DNA from: CAYXSX01 sp964493095 | Lineage (GTDB): Bacteria > Pseudomonadota > Alphaproteobacteria > Micavibrionales > Micavibrionaceae | Length of the DNA stretch: 64,000 nucleotides | Direction: 5' to 3' | Assembly: GCA_964493095.1 (NCBI GenBank) | Contig: CAZBNG010000002.1 | Location: forward strand, 13,702-77,701 | Shown: piece after piece, positions 24,162 to 33,203 of the stretch | Numbering within the stretch: position 1 is the first letter of the stretch | Layout: the number at the start of each line of letters is the position of its first letter | Notes under the pieces: generated by a model | Database searches by the model: none | Seen by the model: the letters and a program-made list of their open reading frames with translations, nothing else | Told to the model about the DNA's origin: nothing | Translations under genes and position numbers: made by a program

Positions 24162-25433
24162 ATGGCAAATAAACGCGCTTACGGCTCCAATGCGAGCCTC
24201 CTATTAGCCCGTGAAACAACTTACGGGCAAAAAGCCTCAGGCAATTATTGGAAAATGCCTTTCAACTCAAACAATCTAGGGGCAGAGCAAGGGCTTATTG
24301 ACGACCCGGTTTTAGGATTTGGCCGTGATCCGCTTGCACCTATCAGGGACGTTATCAACGACCAAGGCGATATTGTCGTCCCTCTTGATCCGCGTTATTT
24401 GGGTCTTTGGCTTACCGGCCTTTTCGGAGATCCCACGACCGCAGATGTTTCGGCTGTGGGCAGCATTGCGTTTGATGCAAACCCGGAGGAAAACGACACT
24501 ATCACAATTAACGGCGTGGAATTTACATTTGTTACTGGCTCTGCTGCCGGTGATGAAATTGAAATCCAAAGCACTGTTGTTCAAACGATAGATGAAGCTG
24601 TTACCGTTTTGAACAATTCATCCGACAACGATGTTGACGATGCAACATATAGCCGGGAATCAGGCACCCAAATTTTAACCGTCACGCATGATACGGCAGG
24701 CGCAGCCGGTAACAGTTTTACTCTATCGGCTTCAAATGCAACTGTAAGCGCTGCGACATTGCAGGGCGGTGGTACAGAGCATAAATTCATTTCCGGTAAA
24801 CTGGAATTGCCAAGCTATTCACTTGAGGTTGGAATGCCGGAAGTCCCCGCCTATTTTGTGCATGTCGGCACGGTTCTAAACTCCATTGCTTTTGATTTTC
24901 AACAAACTGGCGCCGCGGCAGCAACAATAAATGCTATTGCACAGGGCGAAGACCGTTACGTTGTATCGCAAGGCGGCACACCACAAGCTTTGACATTCAA
25001 GCGTATTGGACAGTTTCATGGCGCTATAAAAAGCGGTGGAGAGAGATTGGGGAATGTTACCGCCGCCGCCGTCAACTATTCAAACAACCTTGAAACCATC
25101 CCGGAGATTAGGGACGATTTGAAAATCGGCGGCAGCGACCCGACTATTGGGAGTTTAACCGGCACGATTGAAACCCGCTTTGCGGATACGACCCTGCTTG
25201 ATAAAGCCACTTCCGATACGCCTATAGACCTTGAGTTTTCCTATACGCCGGAACCGGGTTTACAGCTCATTCTTGAGGCTCACGAGGTGCATTTGCCAAG
25301 ACCAAAAACACCGGTGCCAGGCCCCGGTGGAATTCAGGCCAGCTTTGATTTTCAAGGCGCTTACAATGCATCGGAGGGCCACATGCTCACCGTGCGCTTG
25401 ATTAACGATTTGGATGGGAGCCAATACGAATGA
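24162..25433 (+). CDS. Tail tube protein
   Basis: 423 residues behind an AAAGGAG site. The N-terminal YGSNASLLLARETTYGQK and the C-terminal YTPEPGLQLILEAHEVHLP plus beta segments fit siphophage tail tube proteins. An inserted domain at roughly 100-210 (SIAFDANPEENDTITINGVE, FTLSASNATVSAATLQGG) resembles repeated beta-sandwich add-on domains that decorate tail tubes. It polymerises into the tube through which DNA passes. Confidence 0.85.
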   Translation: MANKRAYGSNASLLLARETTYGQKASGNYWKMPFNSNNLGAEQGLIDDPVLGFGRDPLAPIRDVINDQGDIVVPLDPRYLGLWLTGLFGDPTTADVSAVGSIAFDANPEENDTITINGVEFTFVTGSAAGDEIEIQSTVVQTIDEAVTVLNNSSDNDVDDATYSRESGTQILTVTHDTAGAAGNSFTLSASNATVSAATLQGGGTEHKFISGKLELPSYSLEVGMPEVPAYFVHVGTVLNSIAFDFQQTGAAAATINAIAQGEDRYVVSQGGTPQALTFKRIGQFHGAIKSGGERLGNVTAAAVNYSNNLETIPEIRDDLKIGGSDPTIGSLTGTIETRFADTTLLDKATSDTPIDLEFSYTPEPGLQLILEAHEVHLPRPKTPVPGPGGIQASFDFQGAYNASEGHMLTVRLINDLDGSQYE

Positions 25434-25870
25434 TTTCTTTAAAACAACCACAAGAGCCTTACGAAATAGATTTGCCTTATGATGTTAAGGTTACGGTGAA
25501 ACCTTTGACCACTCCGTCTATGTTGGCCGCGCAAGTAAAGGCTAAACGTGAAATGAAAGCCGAACACGGCTTTATTGAAGACATCGAGGAAAGAAACGGT
25601 CTTGAACACGCTTACCTGATTTACGAGCTGGCGGACGCGCATATTACGGCTTGGGAAGGCGTGGCCGATGACAAAGGCGAACCGGCCCCGATCACGCGCG
25701 ATAACGTCAAGGCCCTCATGGATTTATATCCTTTGGGAGAAACCTTTTACGCCAAATTGCGGCTATGGCAGGGGCTTATGAATCTGGCAAAAAAAGATTT
25801 AGGGGCCTCTGCGAATGGCATTTCCAGCAAAACGGAGGCCCCAAATACTGCCAAACGTGCAAGCAGTTAA
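25430..25870 (+). CDS. Tail assembly chaperone (gpG-like), zero-frame product
   Basis: 146 residues, overlapping the tail tube stop by 4 nt. It sits between tail tube and tape measure genes, the universal place of tail assembly chaperones. Near codons 121-122 lies a run of seven A (25789-25795) read as GCA AAA AAA GAT. A -1 slip there leads into the frame of the next ORF, as in lambda G/GT. The zero-frame tail after the slip site is short and low in complexity. Confidence 0.82.
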   Translation: MISLKQPQEPYEIDLPYDVKVTVKPLTTPSMLAAQVKAKREMKAEHGFIEDIEERNGLEHAYLIYELADAHITAWEGVADDKGEPAPITRDNVKALMDLYPLGETFYAKLRLWQGLMNLAKKDLGASANGISSKTEAPNTAKRASS

Positions 25871-26124
25871 ATATTGATTGCGAGGCCTGCCCGTATTTGG
25901 AAAACGAGCTTGAAACCGAGGAAGAATATCAAGCTTGGGATACGCTTATGGCCTCTATGGGGCAATTTAAAATCTCTCCTACTGGTCATGTATTGGGTCT
26001 TGATTTTCAAATCTGTTTTGAAATCGCCAAAGCACGACAATACGACCTGAAAACCGTTTCCGAAATCCTCCAAGACGCGGAGCCGGTTATTGTTTCCAAA
26101 ATTAATGAACGAAATGAAAGTTAA
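25765..26124 (+). CDS. Frameshift extension of the tail chaperone (gpT-like part)
   Basis: This -1 frame is open from upstream of the slippery run to 26124. A slip at A7 (25789-25795) would join residues 1-122 of the upstream protein to 109 residues of this frame, giving a 231-residue product. The extension carries a Cys cluster (CQTCKQLNIDCEAC) and a helical acidic region. The ATG at 25765 has no good ribosome binding site, so independent translation is unlikely. A gpG/gpGT pair with the tape measure gene following directly is the expected context. Confidence 0.75.
   Translation: MAGAYESGKKRFRGLCEWHFQQNGGPKYCQTCKQLNIDCEACPYLENELETEEEYQAWDTLMASMGQFKISPTGHVLGLDFQICFEIAKARQYDLKTVSEILQDAEPVIVSKINERNES
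25789..25796 (+). promoter_or_regulatory. Slippery heptamer for -1 frameshift
   Basis: The sequence A AAA AAA G (zero-frame codons GCA AAA AAA GAT) allows both tRNAs to re-pair in the -1 frame, which reads GGC AAA AAA AGA. It lies in the overlap of the two chaperone frames. Confidence 0.75.
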
Positions 26125-26129
26125 TTTTC

Positions 26130-28775
26130 ATGGCAAAAAGAAGTGTTCAAAACTTAAGCATCCGTATTTCTGTGGACGGCGGCGGCAAAGCCGTTGCCGA
26201 AATCACAGAATTTGGAAATAAGGGCGAGAAGTCCGTCAAAAAAGTGGAGGTTGCCTCTAATAGCGCCTCTAGGGGATTAGGCGGTCTTATTGAGCGCGCT
26301 AAAAGCTTGAAAACGGCGGCGGTGGCTTTAACCGGCGTTTTAGCGGTGGGCGGCGTGGCCGGAGCTTTATACAATATGACCACGCGCGCCATTGAAAGCG
26401 CCGATGCCATAGGAAAAACTGCTGATAAACTCGGCATAAGCACCGATGCTTTGCAGGAATACCGCTTTGCCGCCGAGCAAGCCGGTATATCACAAGAAAC
26501 TTTTGACATGGCAATGCAGCGTTTCACCCGCCGCGCGGCAGAGGCCGCAAAAGGTACAGGCGAAGCTAAAGACGCACTTATGCAGATGGGCATTGAGCTA
26601 AAGGATCAAAACGGCAATATGCGGGCCAGTGAAGATTTGCTCCTCGATGTCGCAGACGCAATGAAAAATACGGATGATGCATCCGAGCGCCTCCGCCTGG
26701 CATTTAAGCTTTTTGATTCTGAGGGTGCTGCTCTCGTTAATATGCTGGTAGATGGTTCCGATGCATTAGAGGAAGTCCGCGAAGAAGCCAGAAAACTAGG
26801 AATTGTGATTGATGAAAGCCTTATCCGGGATGCAGAGGAAGCGCAGGACAAACTGGATGCGGTCAATAAGGTTATTAGCGCGCAATTAACAAAAGCGTTT
26901 CTTTCATTGGCACCGCTTGTTTCGGATGCCGCCACAGAATTTGCGGAATTCGCGCAAGATGTGGGTGTGGCGTATGAGAAATTGCAGCTATTCCTTACGG
27001 GAGATTTTGATTTTAGCGGCCTGTCTCAAAGTACGATTGAGAGCCAGTTTCGCCGGTACAAAAGCCAAGTCGAAGAACTACAGGCGGCATTGGCGCAAAT
27101 TGGTGATCCGGACAGTTTTTGGGAATGGAACGAATGGGCGACCCTGCGAACGCAGCTTGACCAAGCCTATGAAGGTTATGAAACTTACGCGCAGCGCTAT
27201 CTGAATTTACAAAAACAAGTTATTGCCGGTACCGATGAGGCGACAAAAGAGCAAATCAAAAGCGCCAAGGAATTAGAGCAGGCTTTTGAGGCCACCATTC
27301 AAGGAAAGGGTGTGGCCAATAATTTAAGGGACGGTTTCTCAGCTTATAAAGATTTAGAAGCGCAAATTAAAAGCACGACAGAAGAAGTTAAGCGCATAGA
27401 AGAAGAAGCGCGGACGCAGCGCGTAGAAGGCAATAAAATTGATGCTGTCGAATACCAAAAGCGCAGTGATGAAATAAAATCTATTGAAGAGAAGCTCCAA
27501 AACGATCTGCTAAATCTTCAATTAGACGGCGTTGATAAAATTCTGTCCGAGCGCGAAAAAAGCAATGAGAAAATTCGCGCCCTAGCATTTGAAACCGGAG
27601 AAAACCAAAGAGAAATTCAAAACCTTTTGCTTTTGAATGAAGAAATTTACGCCCGGAAAATTCAGGAATACCAAACCAAAGAGGAAGAAAACAACCGCCG
27701 TATAGCAGAAACGCGGCAAAAGCAGCTCGACCAGCAAAGACTAGCTCAAGAGCGCGTATTTGAGGCAAATCAAGCAATCATTGAGAGCCTGAATTATGAG
27801 CTGGAAGCGTTGTTTAAAACAGACGAGCAGCTTTTCATTGATGAGGCTTTAAGGCGGCTTTCAGCTGAGGCCACAGCACGGCAACGCGAGGAAGTTGAAA
27901 GGCTTGCGCGTGAACTGTTCCGGGAAAAAGAGGCCCTTGAGGAGCGAAACGAGCTTGAGGAAGAAGCCAAAGCCATAACAGAAAAATACACCAGTGAAAT
28001 TATAAAGTTGAATAAGGAGAAAGAGCGCCTTTTAGAGCTTTACGAGAAAGAGCTCATAACCTTTGAAACCTACAAAAAAGGCTTGGAGGATATAAACAAG
28101 AAAATTGCAGATGTTGAGAAGGCGCAAGAGGAAGCAAACAAAACATTTAAGAACGCAGCAAAGGCCGGTCTGCAAAGATATGTCGATGAAGCCGCCGATT
28201 TATACGATGTTTTAGAAGAACTCACCTATCGGTCAATGAAAACGCTTGAAGATATTTTGGTCAATACGGCTTTGACCGGTAAATTCGAGTGGAAAGATAT
28301 GGTTAATTCCATGATTGCCGATCTTACGCGCCTTCTCATCCAAGCCACAATTACCCGTCCGTTGGCGCAGGGGTTATTAGGCTTGTTTGCAGACGGTGGG
28401 GTTCTTAGCGGCGGTCAGCAAATAACCGCTTACGCCAAAGGCGGAATTGTAGGCACTCCCACAATCTTTCCAATGGCAAACGGCATGGGCTTGATGGGCG
28501 AAGAAGGCCCGGAGGCCGTTATGCCTCTTGCACGGACAAGCAATGGAAAATTAGGTGTTCATATTGCCGGTGGAAATACAGGCGGCGGCCCTGTTTATAC
28601 CGTCAATGTTGATGCGCGCGGTTCCAGTGATCCGGCGGCCACCTCAAGAGCCGTTGAGCGCGCCGTTGACGAGGCACTAAACGCGCGAATTCCCGGAATT
28701 GTCCGCGCAAGCGCAGACGTTGCCAGTCGGCAAGTCGTAGATAACTACCAACGCCGCGGCAATAGCTTCGATTAA
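26130..28775 (+). CDS. Tape measure protein
   Basis: 881 residues. The N-terminal 60 residues have a beta-rich leader; a hydrophobic segment (TAAVALTGVLAVGGVAGALY, about 62-81) follows, then DKLGISTDALQEYRFAAEQAG typical of tape measure proteins. Long charged coiled coils run from about 270 to 680. The C-terminus has AKGGIVGTPTIFPMANGMG and MGEEGPEAVMPLAR, conserved in lambda-type tape measures. It sets tail length and occupies the tail lumen. From 881 residues at about 1.5 Angstrom each, a tail of roughly 130 nm would be expected. Confidence 0.92.
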   Translation: MAKRSVQNLSIRISVDGGGKAVAEITEFGNKGEKSVKKVEVASNSASRGLGGLIERAKSLKTAAVALTGVLAVGGVAGALYNMTTRAIESADAIGKTADKLGISTDALQEYRFAAEQAGISQETFDMAMQRFTRRAAEAAKGTGEAKDALMQMGIELKDQNGNMRASEDLLLDVADAMKNTDDASERLRLAFKLFDSEGAALVNMLVDGSDALEEVREEARKLGIVIDESLIRDAEEAQDKLDAVNKVISAQLTKAFLSLAPLVSDAATEFAEFAQDVGVAYEKLQLFLTGDFDFSGLSQSTIESQFRRYKSQVEELQAALAQIGDPDSFWEWNEWATLRTQLDQAYEGYETYAQRYLNLQKQVIAGTDEATKEQIKSAKELEQAFEATIQGKGVANNLRDGFSAYKDLEAQIKSTTEEVKRIEEEARTQRVEGNKIDAVEYQKRSDEIKSIEEKLQNDLLNLQLDGVDKILSEREKSNEKIRALAFETGENQREIQNLLLLNEEIYARKIQEYQTKEEENNRRIAETRQKQLDQQRLAQERVFEANQAIIESLNYELEALFKTDEQLFIDEALRRLSAEATARQREEVERLARELFREKEALEERNELEEEAKAITEKYTSEIIKLNKEKERLLELYEKELITFETYKKGLEDINKKIADVEKAQEEANKTFKNAAKAGLQRYVDEAADLYDVLEELTYRSMKTLEDILVNTALTGKFEWKDMVNSMIADLTRLLIQATITRPLAQGLLGLFADGGVLSGGQQITAYAKGGIVGTPTIFPMANGMGLMGEEGPEAVMPLARTSNGKLGVHIAGGNTGGGPVYTVNVDARGSSDPAATSRAVERAVDEALNARIPGIVRASADVASRQVVDNYQRRGNSFD

Positions 28776-28789
28776 TTCAGGAAAAAAAC

Positions 28790-29395
28790 ATGGCAGACAT
28801 AGAATTGAACTGGCCTTTGGATATAAGGCCAGCGCAGCAATCTTTTTATATCAAACCGCTTACAACCCGTTTTGAAAATCCGTTTACGGGACAAGTGCAG
28901 GTATTAGAAAGGGATGCTGCCCGGTGGGTTACACGGATTGAATTAAGACGGCCGGAAAAAGACGCGCGCCGGTTGGATGCTTTGGTTGCCGCCCTGCGCG
29001 GTTCCGTTGGCCATGTTTTCATTCCGCATTTTATCCGCCTTAAAGCAAAAGGTTCCTTAGCGGGAAGCCCTCAATTGGCCAGCGGCACCGGCACAACATT
29101 GACTATTACCGGGTTTACGCCGGATGCATCCGGCGTTTTGATTGCCGGAGATTATATTCAAACCTCTCAAGGCCGGGTACATATGGTTTTGCAGGATGTT
29201 GACGCGGACGAAAACGGAGAGGCGACGGTGCCGGTCGCACCGCGCTTGCGGGAAGCTGTTACGACTGGCCCACTTGTAACGGACAATTGCCGCGTAAGAA
29301 TGCGTCTAACGGGGGATGAGAGTAACGAAAATCTTACAGACACACGCCTGCAAACGGCCTTTTCTTTGGATTTTATTGAGGTATTGCCACAATGA
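28790..29395 (+). CDS. Distal tail protein, first of a tandem pair
   Basis: 201 residues. It shares a pattern with the next gene: an N-terminal LNWPLDIRPAQQSFYI motif, a middle RWVTRIELRRPEKDARRLDA, GHVFIPHF, and the end VRMRLTGDESNENLTDTRLQ followed by FSLDFIEVL. The two genes are clearly paralogous. Position after the tape measure points to the tail tip or distal tail complex. No enzymatic motif is seen. Confidence 0.7.
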   Translation: MADIELNWPLDIRPAQQSFYIKPLTTRFENPFTGQVQVLERDAARWVTRIELRRPEKDARRLDALVAALRGSVGHVFIPHFIRLKAKGSLAGSPQLASGTGTTLTITGFTPDASGVLIAGDYIQTSQGRVHMVLQDVDADENGEATVPVAPRLREAVTTGPLVTDNCRVRMRLTGDESNENLTDTRLQTAFSLDFIEVLPQ

Positions 29396-30360
29396 GCATT
29401 TTAGAATGGCCGCCTGGCATATACCCGCGTTCTCAAAGATTCTATTTGGCTCATAAATCCAAATCATTTGATTCACCATACACCGGCCAAAAGCAAGTGT
29501 CGGAAGTAAAAGGGACAAGATGGGTGGCCGAATTCGATTTTGTATTAACTCGGCAAAAAGCCGCAATCATGGATGCTTTAATCGCACAATTGAAAGGTGC
29601 GACCGGAGAAATTTACATTCCCGATTTTCGCCGCAATTCAGAATATGCTGTGCCGGACAGCATGGACGCTTACGCGGAGGAAATCGGCACCACTTTCTTT
29701 GATGATCGTTATGACTTTGACGATGAAACGGAGGAAGACGGCTTTTTAACCACCGAGGAAAGCCCACATTTGGGGATGGAGGCCGAAGCGCTCTTTGGCA
29801 GTGGTTACGATATACCGGTCGTTTTTCCTTTTCGCATTGAACTTATGACGGAAGAGGAAGACACGCTTATTTGGGACGGTGTGGCGGTAGAATTTGAAAC
29901 GGAAAAAGGCTTTATTCTGACGCTTGAACATGGCGCGCCTTTGGAGGTCGCTATTGAAGAAGGCTTTAGTTTTTGGACACAAGACGAGAAAATCTTACCG
30001 GTACAGGTCGGCGGTGGTTTCTTTGAAGGAGAGGGGCAACCCACAATTATTGACGGTGCTGATTATGCCTTACAAGTCGAGGGCTTGGCACCTTACAGGG
30101 AAATTTTAAGCGCCGGAGAAGGTGTTACGCCGAAACAGGGGCAAGGGTACCTCATTCTAAACAGCGTCATAACGGATATAGACGGCAGGGCTGTTATTCC
30201 GATCATGCCTAAACTGCGCTCCGGTATTGAGGAGCAACCGCTTATTGTCGGCATAATAAAAATTCATATGCGCCTAACCAATGATGAGGCCGGGGATAAT
30301 CCTACCAATGCCCGGCTGCAAACCTCTTACACCTTACAATTTGAAGAAATCTTAAGCTGA
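29392..30360 (+). CDS. Distal tail protein, second of a tandem pair with an insertion
   Basis: 322 residues, overlapping its paralogue by 4 nt. The N-terminus (LEWPPGIYPRSQRFYLA, ARWVAEF-like core, GEIYIPDF) and C-terminus (IHMRLTNDEAGDNPTNARLQ, then YTLQFEEIL) match the preceding protein. About 120 extra residues in the middle are very acidic and beta-rich. The pair probably arose by duplication, the second copy gaining an added domain. Confidence 0.7.
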   Translation: MSILEWPPGIYPRSQRFYLAHKSKSFDSPYTGQKQVSEVKGTRWVAEFDFVLTRQKAAIMDALIAQLKGATGEIYIPDFRRNSEYAVPDSMDAYAEEIGTTFFDDRYDFDDETEEDGFLTTEESPHLGMEAEALFGSGYDIPVVFPFRIELMTEEEDTLIWDGVAVEFETEKGFILTLEHGAPLEVAIEEGFSFWTQDEKILPVQVGGGFFEGEGQPTIIDGADYALQVEGLAPYREILSAGEGVTPKQGQGYLILNSVITDIDGRAVIPIMPKLRSGIEEQPLIVGIIKIHMRLTNDEAGDNPTNARLQTSYTLQFEEILS

Positions 30361-30361
30361 A

Positions 30362-30934
30362 ATGTCTGAAAAACGTTTAAATGAAACTCTGTCCACTGAG
30401 ACAGAAAAGCAAGTCGTGCGCCCTATCCTAATGGCTGAATTCGATTTTGACACCAATGTTGAGCGCGCTTGGACTGGTGTTGGCGAGTTGGTTTGGGACA
30501 GCAAAACCTTTTACGGCACAGGCAATCTCGGCAAGGTTTCAAAAATTGAAGAAACAACTGAAATGAAGGCAACAGGCGCAAGCTTTCAATTAAGCGCCAT
30601 ACCCGCCGAGCTTATTGAGGATATTCTTGCCGCGCCGATTCAAGGGCATTCTGCAAAAATGTGGTTTGCCCTTATGGATGAGGATTTTCAAAACATTATT
30701 GATGAGCCTCACCTTATCCATGACGGTCGCCTTGATACCTCTGAGCTTATTGATACCGGCGACACAGCCACCATCACTTTGAATTCTGAAACCCGCTTTA
30801 GGGATTTAGAGCGCCCGCGCACCAAACGTTACACCGATGCCGAACAGCAAAAACGTTATCCGGGCGATAAGGGCCTCGAATACGTGCCTTCGATGCAGGA
30901 CAAAGAAATCACTCTAGGCGCGCCAAAGGAGTAA
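30362..30934 (+). CDS. Tail tip protein (DUF2163/gp28-like)
   Basis: 190 residues. ETEKQVVRPILMAEFDFDT, VERAWTGVGELVWDSKTFYG and the C-terminal RPRTKRYTDAEQQKRYPGD, KGLEYVPSMQDKEI are typical of tail-tip proteins of alphaproteobacterial and lambda-like phages. It lies directly before the peptidase-like and host specificity genes. The role in tip assembly is inferred from order. Confidence 0.72.
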   Translation: MSEKRLNETLSTETEKQVVRPILMAEFDFDTNVERAWTGVGELVWDSKTFYGTGNLGKVSKIEETTEMKATGASFQLSAIPAELIEDILAAPIQGHSAKMWFALMDEDFQNIIDEPHLIHDGRLDTSELIDTGDTATITLNSETRFRDLERPRTKRYTDAEQQKRYPGDKGLEYVPSMQDKEITLGAPKE

Positions 30935-30940
30935 TCAAAC

Positions 30941-31357
30941 ATGCTTACACGTTTAACCGACTGGTCAATCCGCCTTGACCGGTTCATCGACCTATACCGT
31001 AACCGTCCGTTTGTTTGGGGTGAAAACGATTGCTGCCTTTTCGCCATGAATTGCGTGGAGGAAGTGACAGGCCAAGATTTAGCCGATCCTTACCGCGGAT
31101 ATAAAAACCAGAAAGAAGCCTTACGGCTTTTAAACCGTTGCGGCGGTGTGGCCGGAATTGCGGACGCTGTAGCTGAAAAACACAACATACCGGAGATCCC
31201 GCCAGCCAACGCGCGCCGCGGTGATGTTTGCCTGTTTGATATTGGCCGCGGCGATACGCTTGGCATTCGTGCCGGGGAATTCATTTATGCCCCCGGCTAC
31301 CGGGGCCTTATTGAGTTTCCAATTTTACAGGCTCTGCGCGCTTGGAGGATTGGATAA
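30941..31357 (+). CDS. NlpC/P60-like tail protein (DUF6950-like)
   Basis: 138 residues. The FVWGENDCCLFAMNCVEEVT motif contains the candidate catalytic cysteine (Cys31/Cys32), followed by DPYRGYKNQKEALRLL and a short beta core. These are seen in the small NlpC/P60-like proteins next to host specificity genes (lambda gpK-like). It may cut peptidoglycan during DNA entry. The usual catalytic His is not obvious, so activity is uncertain. Confidence 0.72.
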   Translation: MLTRLTDWSIRLDRFIDLYRNRPFVWGENDCCLFAMNCVEEVTGQDLADPYRGYKNQKEALRLLNRCGGVAGIADAVAEKHNIPEIPPANARRGDVCLFDIGRGDTLGIRAGEFIYAPGYRGLIEFPILQALRAWRIG

Positions 31358-33183
31358 ATGCCTCAAGCCGTTGCCCTTGTGCCTGTCGTTCTTGGCGGGC
31401 TGACTTCGCATTTTGTCGGCGCTGCCGTGGGCGGTGGTGTAATCGGCGCTATCGTGGGCGGTTTAGCCGGTGCCGCAGTCGTATCTTTTACCGCGCCTAT
31501 TTTTTCTCCGAAACCAGACATACCGAAATTCGATGCAAGCGTATCTGTAACGAATGTCCCGGCCAGCGCTAAAGGCCGCACGGAAATGATACGCCAGCCA
31601 ATAACTACGCAGCGTATCGTATATGGAGAGATACGTGCCAGCGGCCCGCTTGTTTTTGCCCATAGCCGCCCGATTGACGGAAATTCCGACAAGCTTGATA
31701 TTCTGCATTTAGTCATCGTGGTTGCGGCCCATGAAGTCGAAGCCATTGGCGATATGATTTTCAATGATGAGGTCGTTACCTTAGACGGAAACGGCGAGGC
31801 TACTTTAGAGCCTTACAAAGAAGACGGCACAGTTTATGCAACCGTGTATAAGCATCTTGGAGAAAGCGACCAAGAGGCGGATTCCGTTCTTGTTAGCAAT
31901 AGTGGGGGGAAATGGACAAGCGCACACCGGCTGCGCGGGCTGGCTTACCTCCATGTTATGCTCCGTTATAACGAAAAGGCTTACGCTTCCGGGATTCCAA
32001 ATATCTCGGCTTTGGTAAAGGGCCGAAAAGTTTATGATCCGCGCTCGGAAACTGAGGCATGGTCTGACAATGCCGCCCTTTGCATTCTTGATTATCTGCT
32101 GGCAGATTTTGGCCTGGGCGCGAGCATTAATGAAATTGACGTAAATTCTTTTATTGCCGCGGCAAATACTTGTGACGAAGAAGTCGCAACACTGACAGGC
32201 ACGGAAAAACGGTACACCTGTAACGGCGTAGTGGATTTAGGCGACAGCCCCCGCGCCATTTTAGAAGGCATGTTGAGCAGCTGCGCCGGGTTTTTGGTTC
32301 ACACCGGGGGCAAATGGCGCTTGCATGTTGGTGCTTACGCGCCGCCGGTCAAAACTTTGGATGATAGCTTTTTACGGGACGGTGTGGTTATGCGCCCGCA
32401 CCGATCGCGCCGAAAGTTATTTAATACACTGCGGGGCGCTTATGCCTCCCCGGATCACAACTGGCAGCCGATTGATTACCCGGCTGTTTCAAGTGATTTA
32501 TATATTGCCGAGGATAACGGCGAGGAAATAACCTCAACGCTTGATTTAAGTTTTACGACTTCTCACACAATGGCGCAGCGTATAGCGCGCATTGCTTTAG
32601 AACAAATCAGACGGCAAAGACAAATTGAATATCCGGCAAACTTGGCAGGGTTTCAGGTTTCCGCAGGCAATACTATTGCTTTGAACTTGCCCCGCCTTGG
32701 TTTAGCGGACATGCCGTGCCGCGTAACGAATTGGCAAATGGTCGAGGATATGGGCATAAATCTTACCCTCGATGAAGACGGCCCGGACGTTTATTATTTT
32801 GATCCCGGCGATTTACAGGATATTGGCGATAACCCGCAAATCGTTACGCCAAACAATCAGGCGCAACCGCCTACGACACCGNNNNNNNNNNNNNNNNNNN
32901 NNNNNNNNNNNNNNNNNNNNNNNNNNNNNNNNNNNNNNNNNNNNNNNNNNNNNNNNNNNNNNNNNNNNNNNNNNNNNNNNNCGACACCGAAAACCCCGAA
33001 GTTGACGCAGCCCGCATTCTGGAAGTTTACGGCAATTCATTTACTCGCAATCTTCTGGCCGGAAGCGAAACCCGCTCTTATTGGGTGCGCTCCGTTGACC
33101 GGTACGGAAATAAATCCGAATTCGCCGGGCCGGTTGAGGCCACTACGTCCGGGGATCAAACCGTTGTCCTCGTCCTTGAATAA
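31358..33183 (+). CDS. Host specificity/tail tip attachment protein (gpJ-like), interrupted by an assembly gap
   Basis: It starts one base after the previous stop. The N-terminus has a glycine-rich hydrophobic segment (ALVPVVLGGLTSHFVGAAVG) and then the central tip domain (RQPITTQRIVYGEIRASGP, KRYTCNGVVDLGDSPRAILE, IARIALEQIRRQRQIEYPAN), all typical of gpJ-type proteins. At 32882-32981 there are 100 N. After the gap the correct frame ends in a fibronectin-like segment (RSYWVRSVDRYGNKSEFAGP) and stops at 33183. The frame differs before and after the N run, so the gap length is not a real measure. About 608 residues are visible. Confidence 0.85.
32882..32981. other. Assembly gap (100 N)
   Basis: A run of exactly 100 N, the conventional value for a gap of unknown size, interrupts the host specificity gene near its fibronectin-like C-terminal repeats. 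Confidence 0.98.
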
Positions 33184-33203
33184 CCCGCTAAAGGAGCCAA
33201 AAC

